NCBI RefSeq assembly: GCF_000421825.1 | Contig: NZ_ATXT01000003.1 | Location: 1-55,257, forward strand | Direction: 5' to 3' | From: Humibacter albus DSM 18994 | Lineage (GTDB): Bacteria > Actinomycetota > Actinomycetes > Actinomycetales > Microbacteriaceae | Length of the DNA: 55,257 nucleotides | Notes under the pieces: generated by a model | Told to the model about the DNA's origin: nothing | Database searches by the model: none | Seen by the model: the letters and a program-made list of their open reading frames with translations, nothing else | Part shown: piece by piece, positions 44,232 through 52,141 of the stretch | Position numbering within the stretch: the stretch's first letter is position 1 | How the letters are laid out: each line of letters opens with the position of its first letter | Made by a program: the position numbers and the translations under genes

Positions 44232-45014
44232 TCACGCGACGTGACCGCGCAGTTCGGCGAGGCGCGTCAGGAGGGCCGCGACGGCATCAGGATCCGCCAC
44301 CCGAAAGCGTGCAGCCGTACGCCCCGTGCCCACTTTGACCCCCACGTCGCCGGCGTGCATCACGGCGAAGCCGTCCTCGTCGGTGACGTCGTCTCCGGCG
44401 TAGAGCACGGCGGTCGCCCGCACGTGCTTGCGCAGCCGCTCGATGCCGTCGCCTTTGGTCGCGTCGCGCACGGCGAACTCGAGGATGTCTTTGCCCGCGC
44501 GCTCGAGGAACCCCCCGCGCCGCTGTGCCGCCTCGCGAGCACGGTCGTCGGCAGCTCGGGCGACGTCGGGCTCGACGCCGCGCGTGTGCAGTCCGAGCCC
44601 GACCGGCTTGCGCTCGAGCTTCGAGCCCGGCGTCTCGGAGACGATCAGCTCCAGGTCGGCGGCGAGCGCGGCCAGTCGCACCCGCTCCGTGTCGGTGAGG
44701 CCGACGTCCACGCCGCCGCCGGTGAGGCGCACCTCCACTCCATGCGAGGCGATGAGGAGCGCGGAGTCGTCGGCCTCGGTCACGCGCACCAGCCCGTCCA
44801 GCGGCCGTCCGGAGACGAACGCGACCCAGGTGTCGGGCATCCGTTCCAGCGCGGTCAACGCGGCTCTCGCCTCCGGGATCACCCGGGATTCGGAGGGGGT
44901 GTCGACGAGCGGGCTGACCGTGCCGTCGAAGTCCAGCGCGACGAGCAGTCGCTTCGCGTCGGCCAGATGCGCCACGGCGCGCTCGATCTCGGAAGTGTCG
45001 GTCGTCGTGCTCAC
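44232..45014 (-). CDS. otsB: Trehalose-6-phosphate phosphatase
   Basis: A 260-residue HAD-family phosphatase. LLVALDFDGTVSPLVD contains the nucleophilic Asp, FVSGRPLDGL the second motif, and VLYAGDDVTDEDGF the metal-binding acids; GDGIERLRKH follows the lysine motif TKG. It removes phosphate from trehalose-6-phosphate. The GTG start overlaps the otsA stop by 4 nt, so the two pathway genes are coupled. Confidence 0.92.
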   Translation of the reverse strand: MSTTTDTSEIERAVAHLADAKRLLVALDFDGTVSPLVDTPSESRVIPEARAALTALERMPDTWVAFVSGRPLDGLVRVTEADDSALLIASHGVEVRLTGGGVDVGLTDTERVRLAALAADLELIVSETPGSKLERKPVGLGLHTRGVEPDVARAADDRAREAAQRRGGFLERAGKDILEFAVRDATKGDGIERLRKHVRATAVLYAGDDVTDEDGFAVMHAGDVGVKVGTGRTAARFRVADPDAVAALLTRLAELRGHVA

Positions 45015-46657
45015 GATGCGCGCGGCTCCGTCGCGCCCGATGCGTCGCCGGTGTCGGCGCTGGCCCCTGCGGCCGCCGACGCCGTGGACGTCGCCCCCGG
45101 TGCCGGTGACGGCGCCTGCGTCTTCTCGTGCGCGCCGAAGTCGTCGTTCTGCGTCACGTGCGTGAGCGCGTCGAGGAACGTCGCCGACCAGCGCTGCACG
45201 TCGTGCGTCATCACGCGCTTGCGGAGTACACGCATGCGGTGCGTGCGCTCCCGTTTCGGCATCTCGATCGCCCGAACGATGGCCGCCTTGAGCCCTTCGA
45301 TGTCGTGCGGGTTCACCAGCAGCGCCTGCTTGAGCTCGTCGGATGCTCCGGTGAACTCGCTGAGGACGAGCACGCCGTCGTTGTCCACGCGACTCGCCAC
45401 GTATTCCTTCGCCACCAGATTCATGCCGTCGCGCAGCGCCGTGACCAGCATGACGTCGGCCGCCAGGTAGAGCGCGACCATCTCCTCCCGCGGGTAGCCC
45501 TGATGCAGGTAGCCGATGGACGTGTGCCCGATCGTGGAGTAGTCGCCGTTGATGCGACTCACGGTCAGCTCGACTTCGTCTCGGAGCACCTTGTACGTCT
45601 CCACGCGCTCGCGCGACGGGCTCGCGACCTGCACGAGTGTGACGTCGTCCACCGGGATCGCCTGGTCGCGCAAGAGCTCACCGTAGGCCTTCAGACGATG
45701 GTGAATGCCCTTCGTGTAGTCGAGGCGGTCGACGCCGAGCATGATCGTCGTCGGATTGCCGAGCTCCTCGCGGATCTCCTTGGCTCTGGCCTGGATCTCG
45801 GGGCGGGTCGCCAGCTCCTGGTAGTGCTGCGCGTCGATCGAGATCGGGAACTGCTTGGCGAGCACGGTGCGCACGCGCTGACCGCGTCGGTTGATCTTGA
45901 CATGCCGGTGGCCGTCGGCCTCCCCTTCGGCCAGCGGCACGTCGATGACGGAGCCGCGGGTCTCGTATCCGAAGAGGCGACGGACCGCACGGGCGAAGTT
46001 GCCGGCATCCGCGAGCCGCTGGAATCCGATCACGTCGGCGCCCAGCAGCCCCGCGACGACCTGCCGGCGCCACGGGAGCTGGGAGTAGATGCCGTACGGC
46101 GGGAACGGAATGTGGTCGAAGAACCCGATCACCAGGTCGGGTCGCGCGTCGCGCAGCATCTTGGGCACGAGCTGCAGCTGGTAGTCGTGAACCCACACGA
46201 CGGCACCGGGCGCGGCCGAGGCGATCGCGGCATCCGCGAACCGTCGGTTCACCTTGACGTAGGCATCCCACCACTCCCGGTGGTAGCTCGGTGGTGCAAT
46301 CACATCGTGGTAGAGCGGCCAGAGCGTGTCGTTCGAGAAACCTTCGTAGTAGTACTCGATCTCTTGCGCGCTCAGTGCGACGGGTTTGATGTCGATGCCG
46401 TTGGCCGAGAACGGATCGAAGTGCGCATCGGGGATGCCCACCCACCCGATCCAGACGCCGTCCTCGGTCTTCATGATCGGCTCGAGAGCGGCGACGAGGC
46501 CGCCGGGCGACGGACGCCAGACCGCGTTCGCGCCCTCGCCGGAGACGTGGTCGACGGGGAGCCGGTTCGACACGATCACCAGGTCGAACTTGCGGGACTT
46601 CGGAATGCGGGACGCCCGCGTGCCACTTGCAGGCGCGTCGCGTTCTTGTTTCGGCAC
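45011..46657 (-). CDS. otsA: Trehalose-6-phosphate synthase
   Basis: A 548-residue GT20 glycosyltransferase joining UDP- or GDP/ADP-glucose to glucose-6-phosphate. Motifs include VWVHDYQLQLVPKMLRD, FFDHIPFPPYGI, LGVDRLDYTKGI with the conserved Arg and Lys, and RDGMNLVAKEY. The C-terminal 45 residues are an Ala/Ser/Thr-rich tail. GTG at 46657 follows AGGAGG (46667-46672) by 9 nt; the frame is open for another 92 codons without support. TAACGT (46701-46706) may be the -10 box. Confidence 0.93.
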   Translation of the reverse strand: MPKQERDAPASGTRASRIPKSRKFDLVIVSNRLPVDHVSGEGANAVWRPSPGGLVAALEPIMKTEDGVWIGWVGIPDAHFDPFSANGIDIKPVALSAQEIEYYYEGFSNDTLWPLYHDVIAPPSYHREWWDAYVKVNRRFADAAIASAAPGAVVWVHDYQLQLVPKMLRDARPDLVIGFFDHIPFPPYGIYSQLPWRRQVVAGLLGADVIGFQRLADAGNFARAVRRLFGYETRGSVIDVPLAEGEADGHRHVKINRRGQRVRTVLAKQFPISIDAQHYQELATRPEIQARAKEIREELGNPTTIMLGVDRLDYTKGIHHRLKAYGELLRDQAIPVDDVTLVQVASPSRERVETYKVLRDEVELTVSRINGDYSTIGHTSIGYLHQGYPREEMVALYLAADVMLVTALRDGMNLVAKEYVASRVDNDGVLVLSEFTGASDELKQALLVNPHDIEGLKAAIVRAIEMPKRERTHRMRVLRKRVMTHDVQRWSATFLDALTHVTQNDDFGAHEKTQAPSPAPGATSTASAAAGASADTGDASGATEPRAS

Positions 46658-46787
46658 CGGTGACCGCCTCCTGAGCTGGAACCATGGTCGGCGTAGGGCA
46701 ACGTTACCAGCCGACCGGAGGCCCCGATTGGGGCTGACACACGCCCTCCACGGTGTGTACCGTGTGGGAGGAGCGTAAGGGGGCGGC

Positions 46788-46988
46788 ATGCGCAAGTACC
46801 TGCTGAACTGGGGTGTCGTGAGCACTGCCATGGGCGTGATCGGCGTCGCGCAGGCCACCCGCCGGGGCCCTCGGGACTGGCGGTTGGCGCTCGCGTGGGC
46901 GAGCTGGCTGCTCTCCCTCGTGGTCGTCGTCACCAGCGTTCACGACAGGTCGCGCGAGCTCGAGACGAAGAAGAACAAGAAGAAGTAG
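46788..46988 (+). CDS. Small two-helix membrane protein, 66 aa
   Basis: Unrecognised. Two hydrophobic segments (about residues 7-23 and 33-49) are separated by a basic loop (QATRRGPRDWR) and followed by a charged tail ending in a Lys-rich stretch (ETKKNKKK). AAGGGGG lies about 5 nt before the ATG and TACCGT (46758-46763) could be the -10. It diverges from otsA and may be transcribed alone. Confidence 0.6.
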   Translation: MRKYLLNWGVVSTAMGVIGVAQATRRGPRDWRLALAWASWLLSLVVVVTSVHDRSRELETKKNKKK

Positions 46989-47075
46989 CGGCCGAGGCGA
47001 AACGCGCGTGGGCGAAGCTTGGCTGCACTCGCCGGCGGCGTGTCTGGCCGGGCCGCCGCGGGGCATCCGTCAGAC

Positions 47076-47103
47076 TGTCACGGAACGGTTCACCGCCGTG
47101 ACA
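47076..47103 (+). promoter_or_regulatory. Perfect 8-bp inverted repeat just before a ribosome binding site
   Basis: TGTCACGG (47076-47083) and CCGTGACA (47096-47103) flank 12 nt and end 4 bp before AAGGAG of the gene at 47121. It may be an operator, or an mRNA hairpin affecting translation. Confidence 0.45.
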
Positions 47104-47120
47104 TCGTAAGGAGCTCCACC

Positions 47121-47750
47121 ATGTTCGGTCGCCGGAGGCACGCCGCACCTGCGGTGGCCCCCATCGTCTCGGTCGCGCCGGCCGAGACCCCTCGTCCCCG
47201 CCTCGCCGACGAGCAGATCTTCGAGCTCGTGCACACCCGCATCGCCGCCGCGATCGGAGAAGGCGGCGAGTGGGTGGTGAGGCGCCGGCGGCCCGACGAC
47301 ACCGACGACCTGTTCCGCACCGTGCTCGCGCACCAGGTGGCGGCCGATGTGACGGATGCGCTCCGCAGCGCCCAGCTTCAGCTGGAAGCCGGCCAGACCA
47401 TCACGGTGGAGACGCGCACCGGCGCGATTCCGATCGTCACGGGCGGACAGGCCTCCGGTGACGGCAGCGACACGGCTGTGGCCGACGCCGCGAGCACGGT
47501 CGTCGCCGAGGACGACTCCGAGTTCGACGAAGCCCCCGTCGTCGCGGCTGCGGGAGCGGATGAGCCCGACGACGGTCACGGGCCGGCGCACCGGCACGAC
47601 GAGCCCGATGTCGACGACGAGGCGGTGCTCGACGAAGAGGCGGTTGCGCTGCAGTGGGAGCCGGCACCCATCACCGTATGGACCGACCTCAAGCGTCCCG
47701 TCACCGGCGAGGTGGCACGAGCGCACTTCGAGCGCGAACTGGTGCGATGA
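47121..47750 (+). CDS. Protein of unknown function, 209 aa
   Basis: No family recognised. Residues about 30-110 look folded (DEQIFELVHTRIAAAIGEGG then WVVRRR...), while residues 115-180 are strongly acidic and low-complexity (DDSEFDEAPVV, PDVDDEAVLDEEA). The last 30 residues (WEPAPITVWTDLKRPVTGEV) regain a hydrophobic pattern. There is no signal peptide or membrane segment. ATG at 47121 follows AAGGAG (47108-47113) by 7 nt. The gene is isolated, with an inverted repeat in the leader. Confidence 0.6.
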   Translation: MFGRRRHAAPAVAPIVSVAPAETPRPRLADEQIFELVHTRIAAAIGEGGEWVVRRRRPDDTDDLFRTVLAHQVAADVTDALRSAQLQLEAGQTITVETRTGAIPIVTGGQASGDGSDTAVADAASTVVAEDDSEFDEAPVVAAAGADEPDDGHGPAHRHDEPDVDDEAVLDEEAVALQWEPAPITVWTDLKRPVTGEVARAHFERELVR

Positions 47751-47816
47751 CGCGCGTTCTCTCCCCCGGCCCTCGCTGACGCGGCCCTCACGAGAAGTGT
47801 CCTGGTCGGTCGCGTA

Positions 47817-47854
47817 GAGCACGGGCGGTGGCCCGGAGCGCGGGCGGCCACTCG
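47817..47854. repeat. 19-bp degenerate tandem duplication downstream of zwf
   Basis: Units gagcacgggcggtggcccg (47817-47835) and gagcgcgggcggccactcg (47836-47854) lie in the 135-bp gap between two convergent genes. Confidence 0.55.
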
Positions 47855-47885
47855 CGGAGAACGATACGGCGCCCGAGCGGAACGC

Positions 47886-49262
47886 CTACGGAATGGCCGG
47901 CCAGTCCGCGGGTCCCTCCGACCCGGCGGGATAGTCGTCGAGCGGCACGTCGCCGTCACGCCATGCCTTCAGTACCGGTGCGACGATGCGCCAGCATTCC
48001 TCGGCGGTGTCGCCGCGTACCGAAAGCGACGGGTCGCCGTCCAACAGTTGGCCCAGCACCTCGCCGTACGCCAATAGGCCGCCCGGACCGAAGTCCGCTT
48101 GGAGCACCGATCGGTCGAGGTGCCGCGGGTCGCCCGGACCGTTGGTGTTCAACTCGAGCGTCATCCGGTCGGGTCCGAGCGTGATGCGCAGGCGGGTCGG
48201 CCGCACCGGCCCGCGGAGCCCGGTCGGAACCCGCTGCGCGTCGCGGAATGTGATCACGATCTCGTGCCGGGAGACGCCGATCGCCTTGCCGGAGCGCAGC
48301 GTGAAGGGGACCCCTGCCCACCGCCAGGTGTCGACGGCGAACTCCACCTGGGCCAGCGTCTCGGTGCCCAGCGCGGGATCCACGCCCTCTTCGTCGACGT
48401 ACGACGGCAGGGTGCGGCCCTCGATCTTGCCCTTGGTGTAGCGCCCGCGATGGCTGTTCGCCTCGGCATCGTCGTCTCGCACCCGTGTGGCGCGCAGCAC
48501 GATCCCCTTGGCATCGCGCAGGTCGTCCGCGTGCATGGTCGCCGGGGGCTCCATCGCCGTGACGGCGAGCACCTGGAGCAGGTGGCTCTGGAGCATGTCG
48601 ATCAGCGCGCCCGCGTGGTCGTAGTAGCCCGCCCGGTTCTCCAGCCCGAGCGTCTCGTCGAACACGATGTCGACGCGGGCGATGTGCTCCGCGTTCCAGA
48701 CCGGCTCGAAGATGCGGTTCGCGAATCGCAGTCCGAACAGATTCTGCACTGTCGAGTTCCCGAGGAAATGGTCGATGCGGTGCACCTGGTTCTCCGGAAC
48801 CAGAGTCGCGATCCTTCCGTTCAACGCCGCAGCGCTTCGACGATCGGTTCCGAACGGCTTCTCCAGCGCGAGCCGCGTCCCCTCGGGAAGCTCGACATCG
48901 GCGAGCGCGTCGCAGACCCGCTTCGTCACGGCGGGCGGGAGCGCGAAGTACAGCGCGGGCGTGCCGTGGGCTTCCCCGAGCAGTCCTCGCAGTTCGTCGG
49001 GCTTCGTCACGTCGGCGGTCAGATAGTCCGTGCTCTCCAGCAGCGCGTCGACGGCGGGACCTTCCGCCTGCACCGTGGCGAACGCCTCGCGTACGCGATC
49101 CTTCCACTGCGCTGCGCTCCAGGCCTGAGATCCCGCGCCGAGCAGTGTGACGCGCCGCGAGTCCTCCTTCGTGAGCAGCTGTCCGAGCGCCGGAAGCAGC
49201 AGGCGCGAAGTCAGGTCGCCGCCTGCACCGAGGATGATCAGGGTCTGCACTGCCTCAGCCAT
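47886..49262 (-). CDS. zwf: Glucose-6-phosphate 1-dehydrogenase
   Basis: A 458-residue enzyme. ILGAGGDLTSRLLLPAL binds NADP, LALEKPFGTD has the substrate lysine and HRIDHFLGNSTVQNL the catalytic His. It feeds glucose-6-phosphate into the pentose phosphate pathway. GDLTSR replaces the GDLAKR seen in many homologues. It is not in the usual tal-zwf-opcA order in this window, so a second copy may exist elsewhere. TAGCGT (49270-49275) lies 7 nt before the ATG, indicating a leaderless message. It diverges from the GH15 gene with only 30 bp between. Confidence 0.9.
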   Translation of the reverse strand: MAEAVQTLIILGAGGDLTSRLLLPALGQLLTKEDSRRVTLLGAGSQAWSAAQWKDRVREAFATVQAEGPAVDALLESTDYLTADVTKPDELRGLLGEAHGTPALYFALPPAVTKRVCDALADVELPEGTRLALEKPFGTDRRSAAALNGRIATLVPENQVHRIDHFLGNSTVQNLFGLRFANRIFEPVWNAEHIARVDIVFDETLGLENRAGYYDHAGALIDMLQSHLLQVLAVTAMEPPATMHADDLRDAKGIVLRATRVRDDDAEANSHRGRYTKGKIEGRTLPSYVDEEGVDPALGTETLAQVEFAVDTWRWAGVPFTLRSGKAIGVSRHEIVITFRDAQRVPTGLRGPVRPTRLRITLGPDRMTLELNTNGPGDPRHLDRSVLQADFGPGGLLAYGEVLGQLLDGDPSLSVRGDTAEECWRIVAPVLKAWRDGDVPLDDYPAGSEGPADWPAIP

Positions 49263-49292
49263 GCCGTCCACGCTACCTGCGAGGATGGCCTC

Positions 49293-51125
49293 ATGGCGTT
49301 GGGAATCGAGGATTACGCACTCATCAGTGACTGCTACACCGGGGCACTCGTCGGCAAAGACGGCAGCATCGACTGGCTCTGCCTGCCCCGTTACGACTCC
49401 GGATCGGTCTTCGGCGCTCTGCTCGGCACCGAGGATCACGGCAGGTGGAAGCTGGCGCCGACCGACGAGAACGCCACGATGACACGCGAGTACCGAGGCT
49501 CGACGTTCGTGCTGGTGACCACCTGGACCACCTCGACCGGCGTGGTCGAAGTGATCGACGCCATGCCGCGCGGCGACCACCGCGCCGACCTCGTGCGGCG
49601 GGTGCGCGGTGTCTCCGGAGAAGTGGAGATGCGTGTCGACCTGCGCATGCGATTCGCCTACGCGTCCAGCGTGCCGTGGGTGCGTCAGTTGCACGACGAA
49701 CATCACACGCTGCAGGCCGTCGCCGGTCCGGACGCCCTCGTCATGCGCGGCATCCCGCTGAAGGCGACGGACCACGCCCATGAAGCGACGTTCACGGTGC
49801 GCGAGGGCGACCTGGTGGAGCTCACGCTGAGCTGGTACCCGTCGCACAAGCCGGTTCCAGATCCCGTCGACGTTGAGGCCGACCTGCGCATGGCCGAGAA
49901 ATGGTGGACCGACTGGGCGTCGACTTTCCGGCACCGCGGTGCGTACTCCGACGAGGTACTGCGTTCGCTTCTCCTGCTGCGTGCCCTCACCCACGCGGAG
50001 ACCGGCGGCGTCGCCGCAGCAGCCACTACGTCGCTGCCCGAGAAGTTCGGCGGCAGTCGCAACTGGGACTACCGCTATGTCTGGTTGCGCGATGCATCGC
50101 AGACGCTGAGCGCCATGCTCGGCCACGGTTACAAGGACGAGGTCGACCACTGGCGCTGGTGGCTGTTACGGGCACTGGCCGGAGACCCGGTCGACGTGCA
50201 GATCATGTACGGGCTCTCCGGGGAGCGCTTCCTTCCGGAGTACGTCGTGGACTCGCTGCCCGGTTATCACGGGGCATCCCCCGTGCGCATCGGCAACGCC
50301 GCTGCCACGCAGTTCCAGGCGGATGTCATCGGCGAAGTCATGATCGCTCTCCACGATGCGCGGCTCGGCGGCATCCCCGAGAACGACTTCTCGTGGTCAC
50401 TGCAGTGCGCCCTGATGGGGCAGCTCGACAAGGTCGGCGCCAGGCGCGACCAGGGCATCTGGGAGATCCGGGGGCCGGCCCGCGACTTCACGCACTCGCG
50501 CGTGATGGTGTGGGCCGCCTACGACCGCGCGGTGCGCGGCGCCGAGGAGTTCGGCCTCGAGGGGCCCGTCGCCCACTGGCGCAAGCGTCGTGCCGCGCTC
50601 CGCCATGAGATCGAGCACCGCGGTTACGACGCACGACGCAACACGTTCACCCAACACTTCGAGACGGCCGAGGTGGATGCCTCGCTCCTGCAGCTCTCAC
50701 AGGTCGGCTTCGTCGCCCCCGACGACCCGCGCATGCTCGGCACCGTCGAGGCGATCGAGCAGGATCTGATGCACCACGGCTTCCTGCTCCGCTACCGCTC
50801 CGAGACCGGGCTGGACGGCCTGCAGGGCACGGAGTATCCGTTTCTCGCGTGCTCGTTCTGGCTCGTGGAGCAATACGCACGATCCGGAAGGCTCGACGCC
50901 GCGAACGACCTGATGCATCGACTGTGCGATCTGGCGAACGACGTCGGAATGCTGAGCGAGGAGTACTCCCCCACGTCGGGACGTCAGGCCGGCAACACCC
51001 CGCAGGCGCTGTCGCACCTGGCGCTCGTGCGGGCCGCCGACGCCATCGCACGAGCCGAGGGGTTCGCCGACGAGCTCGTCGGCGGCGGCTCCCCGTCACG
51101 GCGGATCGACGCGACCGATCAGTAG
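49293..51125 (+). CDS. GH15 glycoside hydrolase, trehalase/glucoamylase type
   Basis: A 610-residue cytoplasmic protein with an N-terminal beta-sandwich (about 1-225) and an (alpha/alpha)6 barrel. GGSRNWDYRYVWLRDASQT is the substrate site; the catalytic acid is probably Glu391 in IWEIRGPARDFTHS, and the base Glu556 or 557 in LSEEYSPTSGRQAGNTPQA. No signal peptide is present. GH15 enzymes of this layout in mycobacteria are trehalases, and otsAB lie nearby, so trehalose is the favoured substrate. GAGGA lies 7 nt before the ATG. Stop TAG doubles as the first bases of the next gene's -10 box. Confidence 0.87.
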   Translation: MALGIEDYALISDCYTGALVGKDGSIDWLCLPRYDSGSVFGALLGTEDHGRWKLAPTDENATMTREYRGSTFVLVTTWTTSTGVVEVIDAMPRGDHRADLVRRVRGVSGEVEMRVDLRMRFAYASSVPWVRQLHDEHHTLQAVAGPDALVMRGIPLKATDHAHEATFTVREGDLVELTLSWYPSHKPVPDPVDVEADLRMAEKWWTDWASTFRHRGAYSDEVLRSLLLLRALTHAETGGVAAAATTSLPEKFGGSRNWDYRYVWLRDASQTLSAMLGHGYKDEVDHWRWWLLRALAGDPVDVQIMYGLSGERFLPEYVVDSLPGYHGASPVRIGNAAATQFQADVIGEVMIALHDARLGGIPENDFSWSLQCALMGQLDKVGARRDQGIWEIRGPARDFTHSRVMVWAAYDRAVRGAEEFGLEGPVAHWRKRRAALRHEIEHRGYDARRNTFTQHFETAEVDASLLQLSQVGFVAPDDPRMLGTVEAIEQDLMHHGFLLRYRSETGLDGLQGTEYPFLACSFWLVEQYARSGRLDAANDLMHRLCDLANDVGMLSEEYSPTSGRQAGNTPQALSHLALVRAADAIARAEGFADELVGGGSPSRRIDATDQ

Positions 51126-51134
51126 GCTGTCGGG

Positions 51135-51866
51135 GTGCCCGATCCACTCGCGCCGAGCCACTTTCGCGATCCCCACGACTACGACCACAGCCACTCGGAT
51201 GTCTCCGGCGGCTGGCTGCGCGCGGCCGTCTTCGGCGCCATGGACGGCCTCGTCACGAACATCGCGCTGATCGCGGGGATCGGCGCGGCAGGGGCATCCC
51301 GAGACACGATCATCATCACGGGTCTCGCCGGACTCGTCGCCGGCGCGTTCTCGATGGCACTCGGCGAGTACACCTCGGTGACGACGCAGAACGAACAGGT
51401 CGACAAGGAGGCGGCGGTCGAGCGCAGCGCCCTCACCCGCAATCCGGTCGGCGAGATGCGCGAGCTCTCCGGCATGTTCCAGGAGATGGGCATGTCGTCC
51501 GAGACCGCCGCTAAAGCGGCGGAGGAGGTGCACGGCAATCCGGACCGGGCGTTGCGCGTGCACGTCACTCAGGAGCTCGGCGTCGATCCCGACTCCAAGC
51601 CGTCGCCCTGGATCGCCGCGATCTCGTCGTTCGTGATGTTCTCGATCGGGGCGATCGTTCCGCTGCTGTCGTTCCTGTTCGGCTCGTCCTCGCTCGGGCT
51701 CGGACTCGGGGTCGGAGGCGTCGGGCTGCTCGTGGCGGGCGCGTTCGCCGCCCACTTCACGGGCAAGGCATGGTGGCGCGGGGCGATCCGCCAGCTCATC
51801 TTCGGCGCGATCGCCGTTGCCGCGACATACCTCGTGGGACACCTGTTGGGCGTCAACGGCGCCTGA
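51135..51866 (+). CDS. VIT1/CCC1-family Fe(II)/Mn(II) transporter
   Basis: A 243-residue membrane protein with five predicted helices. VFGAMDGLVTNIALIAGI and GAFSMALGEYTSVTTQNE are the family signatures; a cytoplasmic helical part (about 95-155; QEMGMSSETAAKAAEEVHG) corresponds to the metal-binding stalk. The N-terminus is His/Asp-rich (DPHDYDHSHSD). Members export Fe2+ or Mn2+ from the cytoplasm. The start is GTG; TAGGCT (51123-51128), made partly of the previous stop codon, lies 6 nt upstream, so a leaderless GTG start is likely. Confidence 0.87.
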   Translation: MPDPLAPSHFRDPHDYDHSHSDVSGGWLRAAVFGAMDGLVTNIALIAGIGAAGASRDTIIITGLAGLVAGAFSMALGEYTSVTTQNEQVDKEAAVERSALTRNPVGEMRELSGMFQEMGMSSETAAKAAEEVHGNPDRALRVHVTQELGVDPDSKPSPWIAAISSFVMFSIGAIVPLLSFLFGSSSLGLGLGVGGVGLLVAGAFAAHFTGKAWWRGAIRQLIFGAIAVAATYLVGHLLGVNGA

Positions 51867-51869
51867 TCC

Positions 51870-51927
51870 CGCAACCGGGAATGCGTGAACGGGGAACCGG
51901 CAGTCGGGAACCGGAGCCCGCAACCGG
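51870..51927 (+). repeat. Degenerate short tandem units downstream of the VIT gene
   Basis: The word gcaaccgg or ggaaccgg recurs at 51870-51877, 51893-51900, 51907-51914 and 51920-51927, with 13-23 bp periods, in the spacer before the leucine attenuator. Confidence 0.5.
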
Positions 51928-51982
51928 CAAGCCGGCGGCCGGCCTACCGCCGCGCCGAGGGACGAGGCCGACGCCGCGGCGC

Positions 51983-52012
51983 TGGACGCGCCGGCCTCGT
52001 CGGTGCTACCTT
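51983..52012 (+). promoter_or_regulatory. Promoter of the leucine leader/leuA transcript
   Basis: TGGACG (51983-51988) and TACCTT (52007-52012) are 18 nt apart, and TGC precedes the -10 (extended form TGCTACCTT). The start would fall on the A of the leader-peptide ATG at 52019. Confidence 0.6.
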
Positions 52013-52018
52013 CGCCCC

Positions 52019-52066
52019 ATGCTTCGTTCCGGGCTCCTTCTTCTTCGCCGCCACGGCGGGGCCTGA
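52019..52066 (+). CDS. leuL: Leucine leader peptide (attenuation)
   Basis: A 15-codon frame, MLRSGLLLLRRHGGA, holds four consecutive leucine codons (CTC CTT CTT CTT, 52034-52045). It ends 75 nt before leuA. CTT is a rare leucine codon in this high-GC DNA, which would make the ribosome a sensitive sensor of charged tRNA-Leu. No Shine-Dalgarno exists; the -10 box ends 6 nt before the ATG, so the leader peptide is probably read from a leaderless mRNA. Confidence 0.85.
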   Translation: MLRSGLLLLRRHGGA

Positions 52067-52110
52067 TCGACGACCGGCCTCCCGCCGTGGAGGTCGTCGC
52101 GTGCCGGTCG
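52051..52110 (+). promoter_or_regulatory. Attenuator with mutually exclusive hairpins in front of leuA
   Basis: CCACGGCGGG (52051-52060, inside the leader-peptide codons) pairs perfectly with CCCGCCGTGG (52081-52090). This competes with CGACGACC (52068-52075) pairing to GGTCGTCG (52092-52099), whose inner part TCC/GGA uses 52080-52082 and 52089-52091. A further pairing, CGACCGGC (52071-52078) with GCCGGTCG (52103-52110), is possible. A ribosome stalled at the Leu codons would leave 52051-52060 free to form the first pairing and so prevent the second, terminator-like one. Confidence 0.75.
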
Positions 52111-52141
52111 ACACGACCAGAAGAAGAAGGATCACACGATC

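Noticed and set aside
46658-46933. N-terminal extension of OtsA by 92 residues
   Set aside because: It would overlap the divergent small gene and its promoter; AGGAGG with a GTG at 46657 fits the family start.
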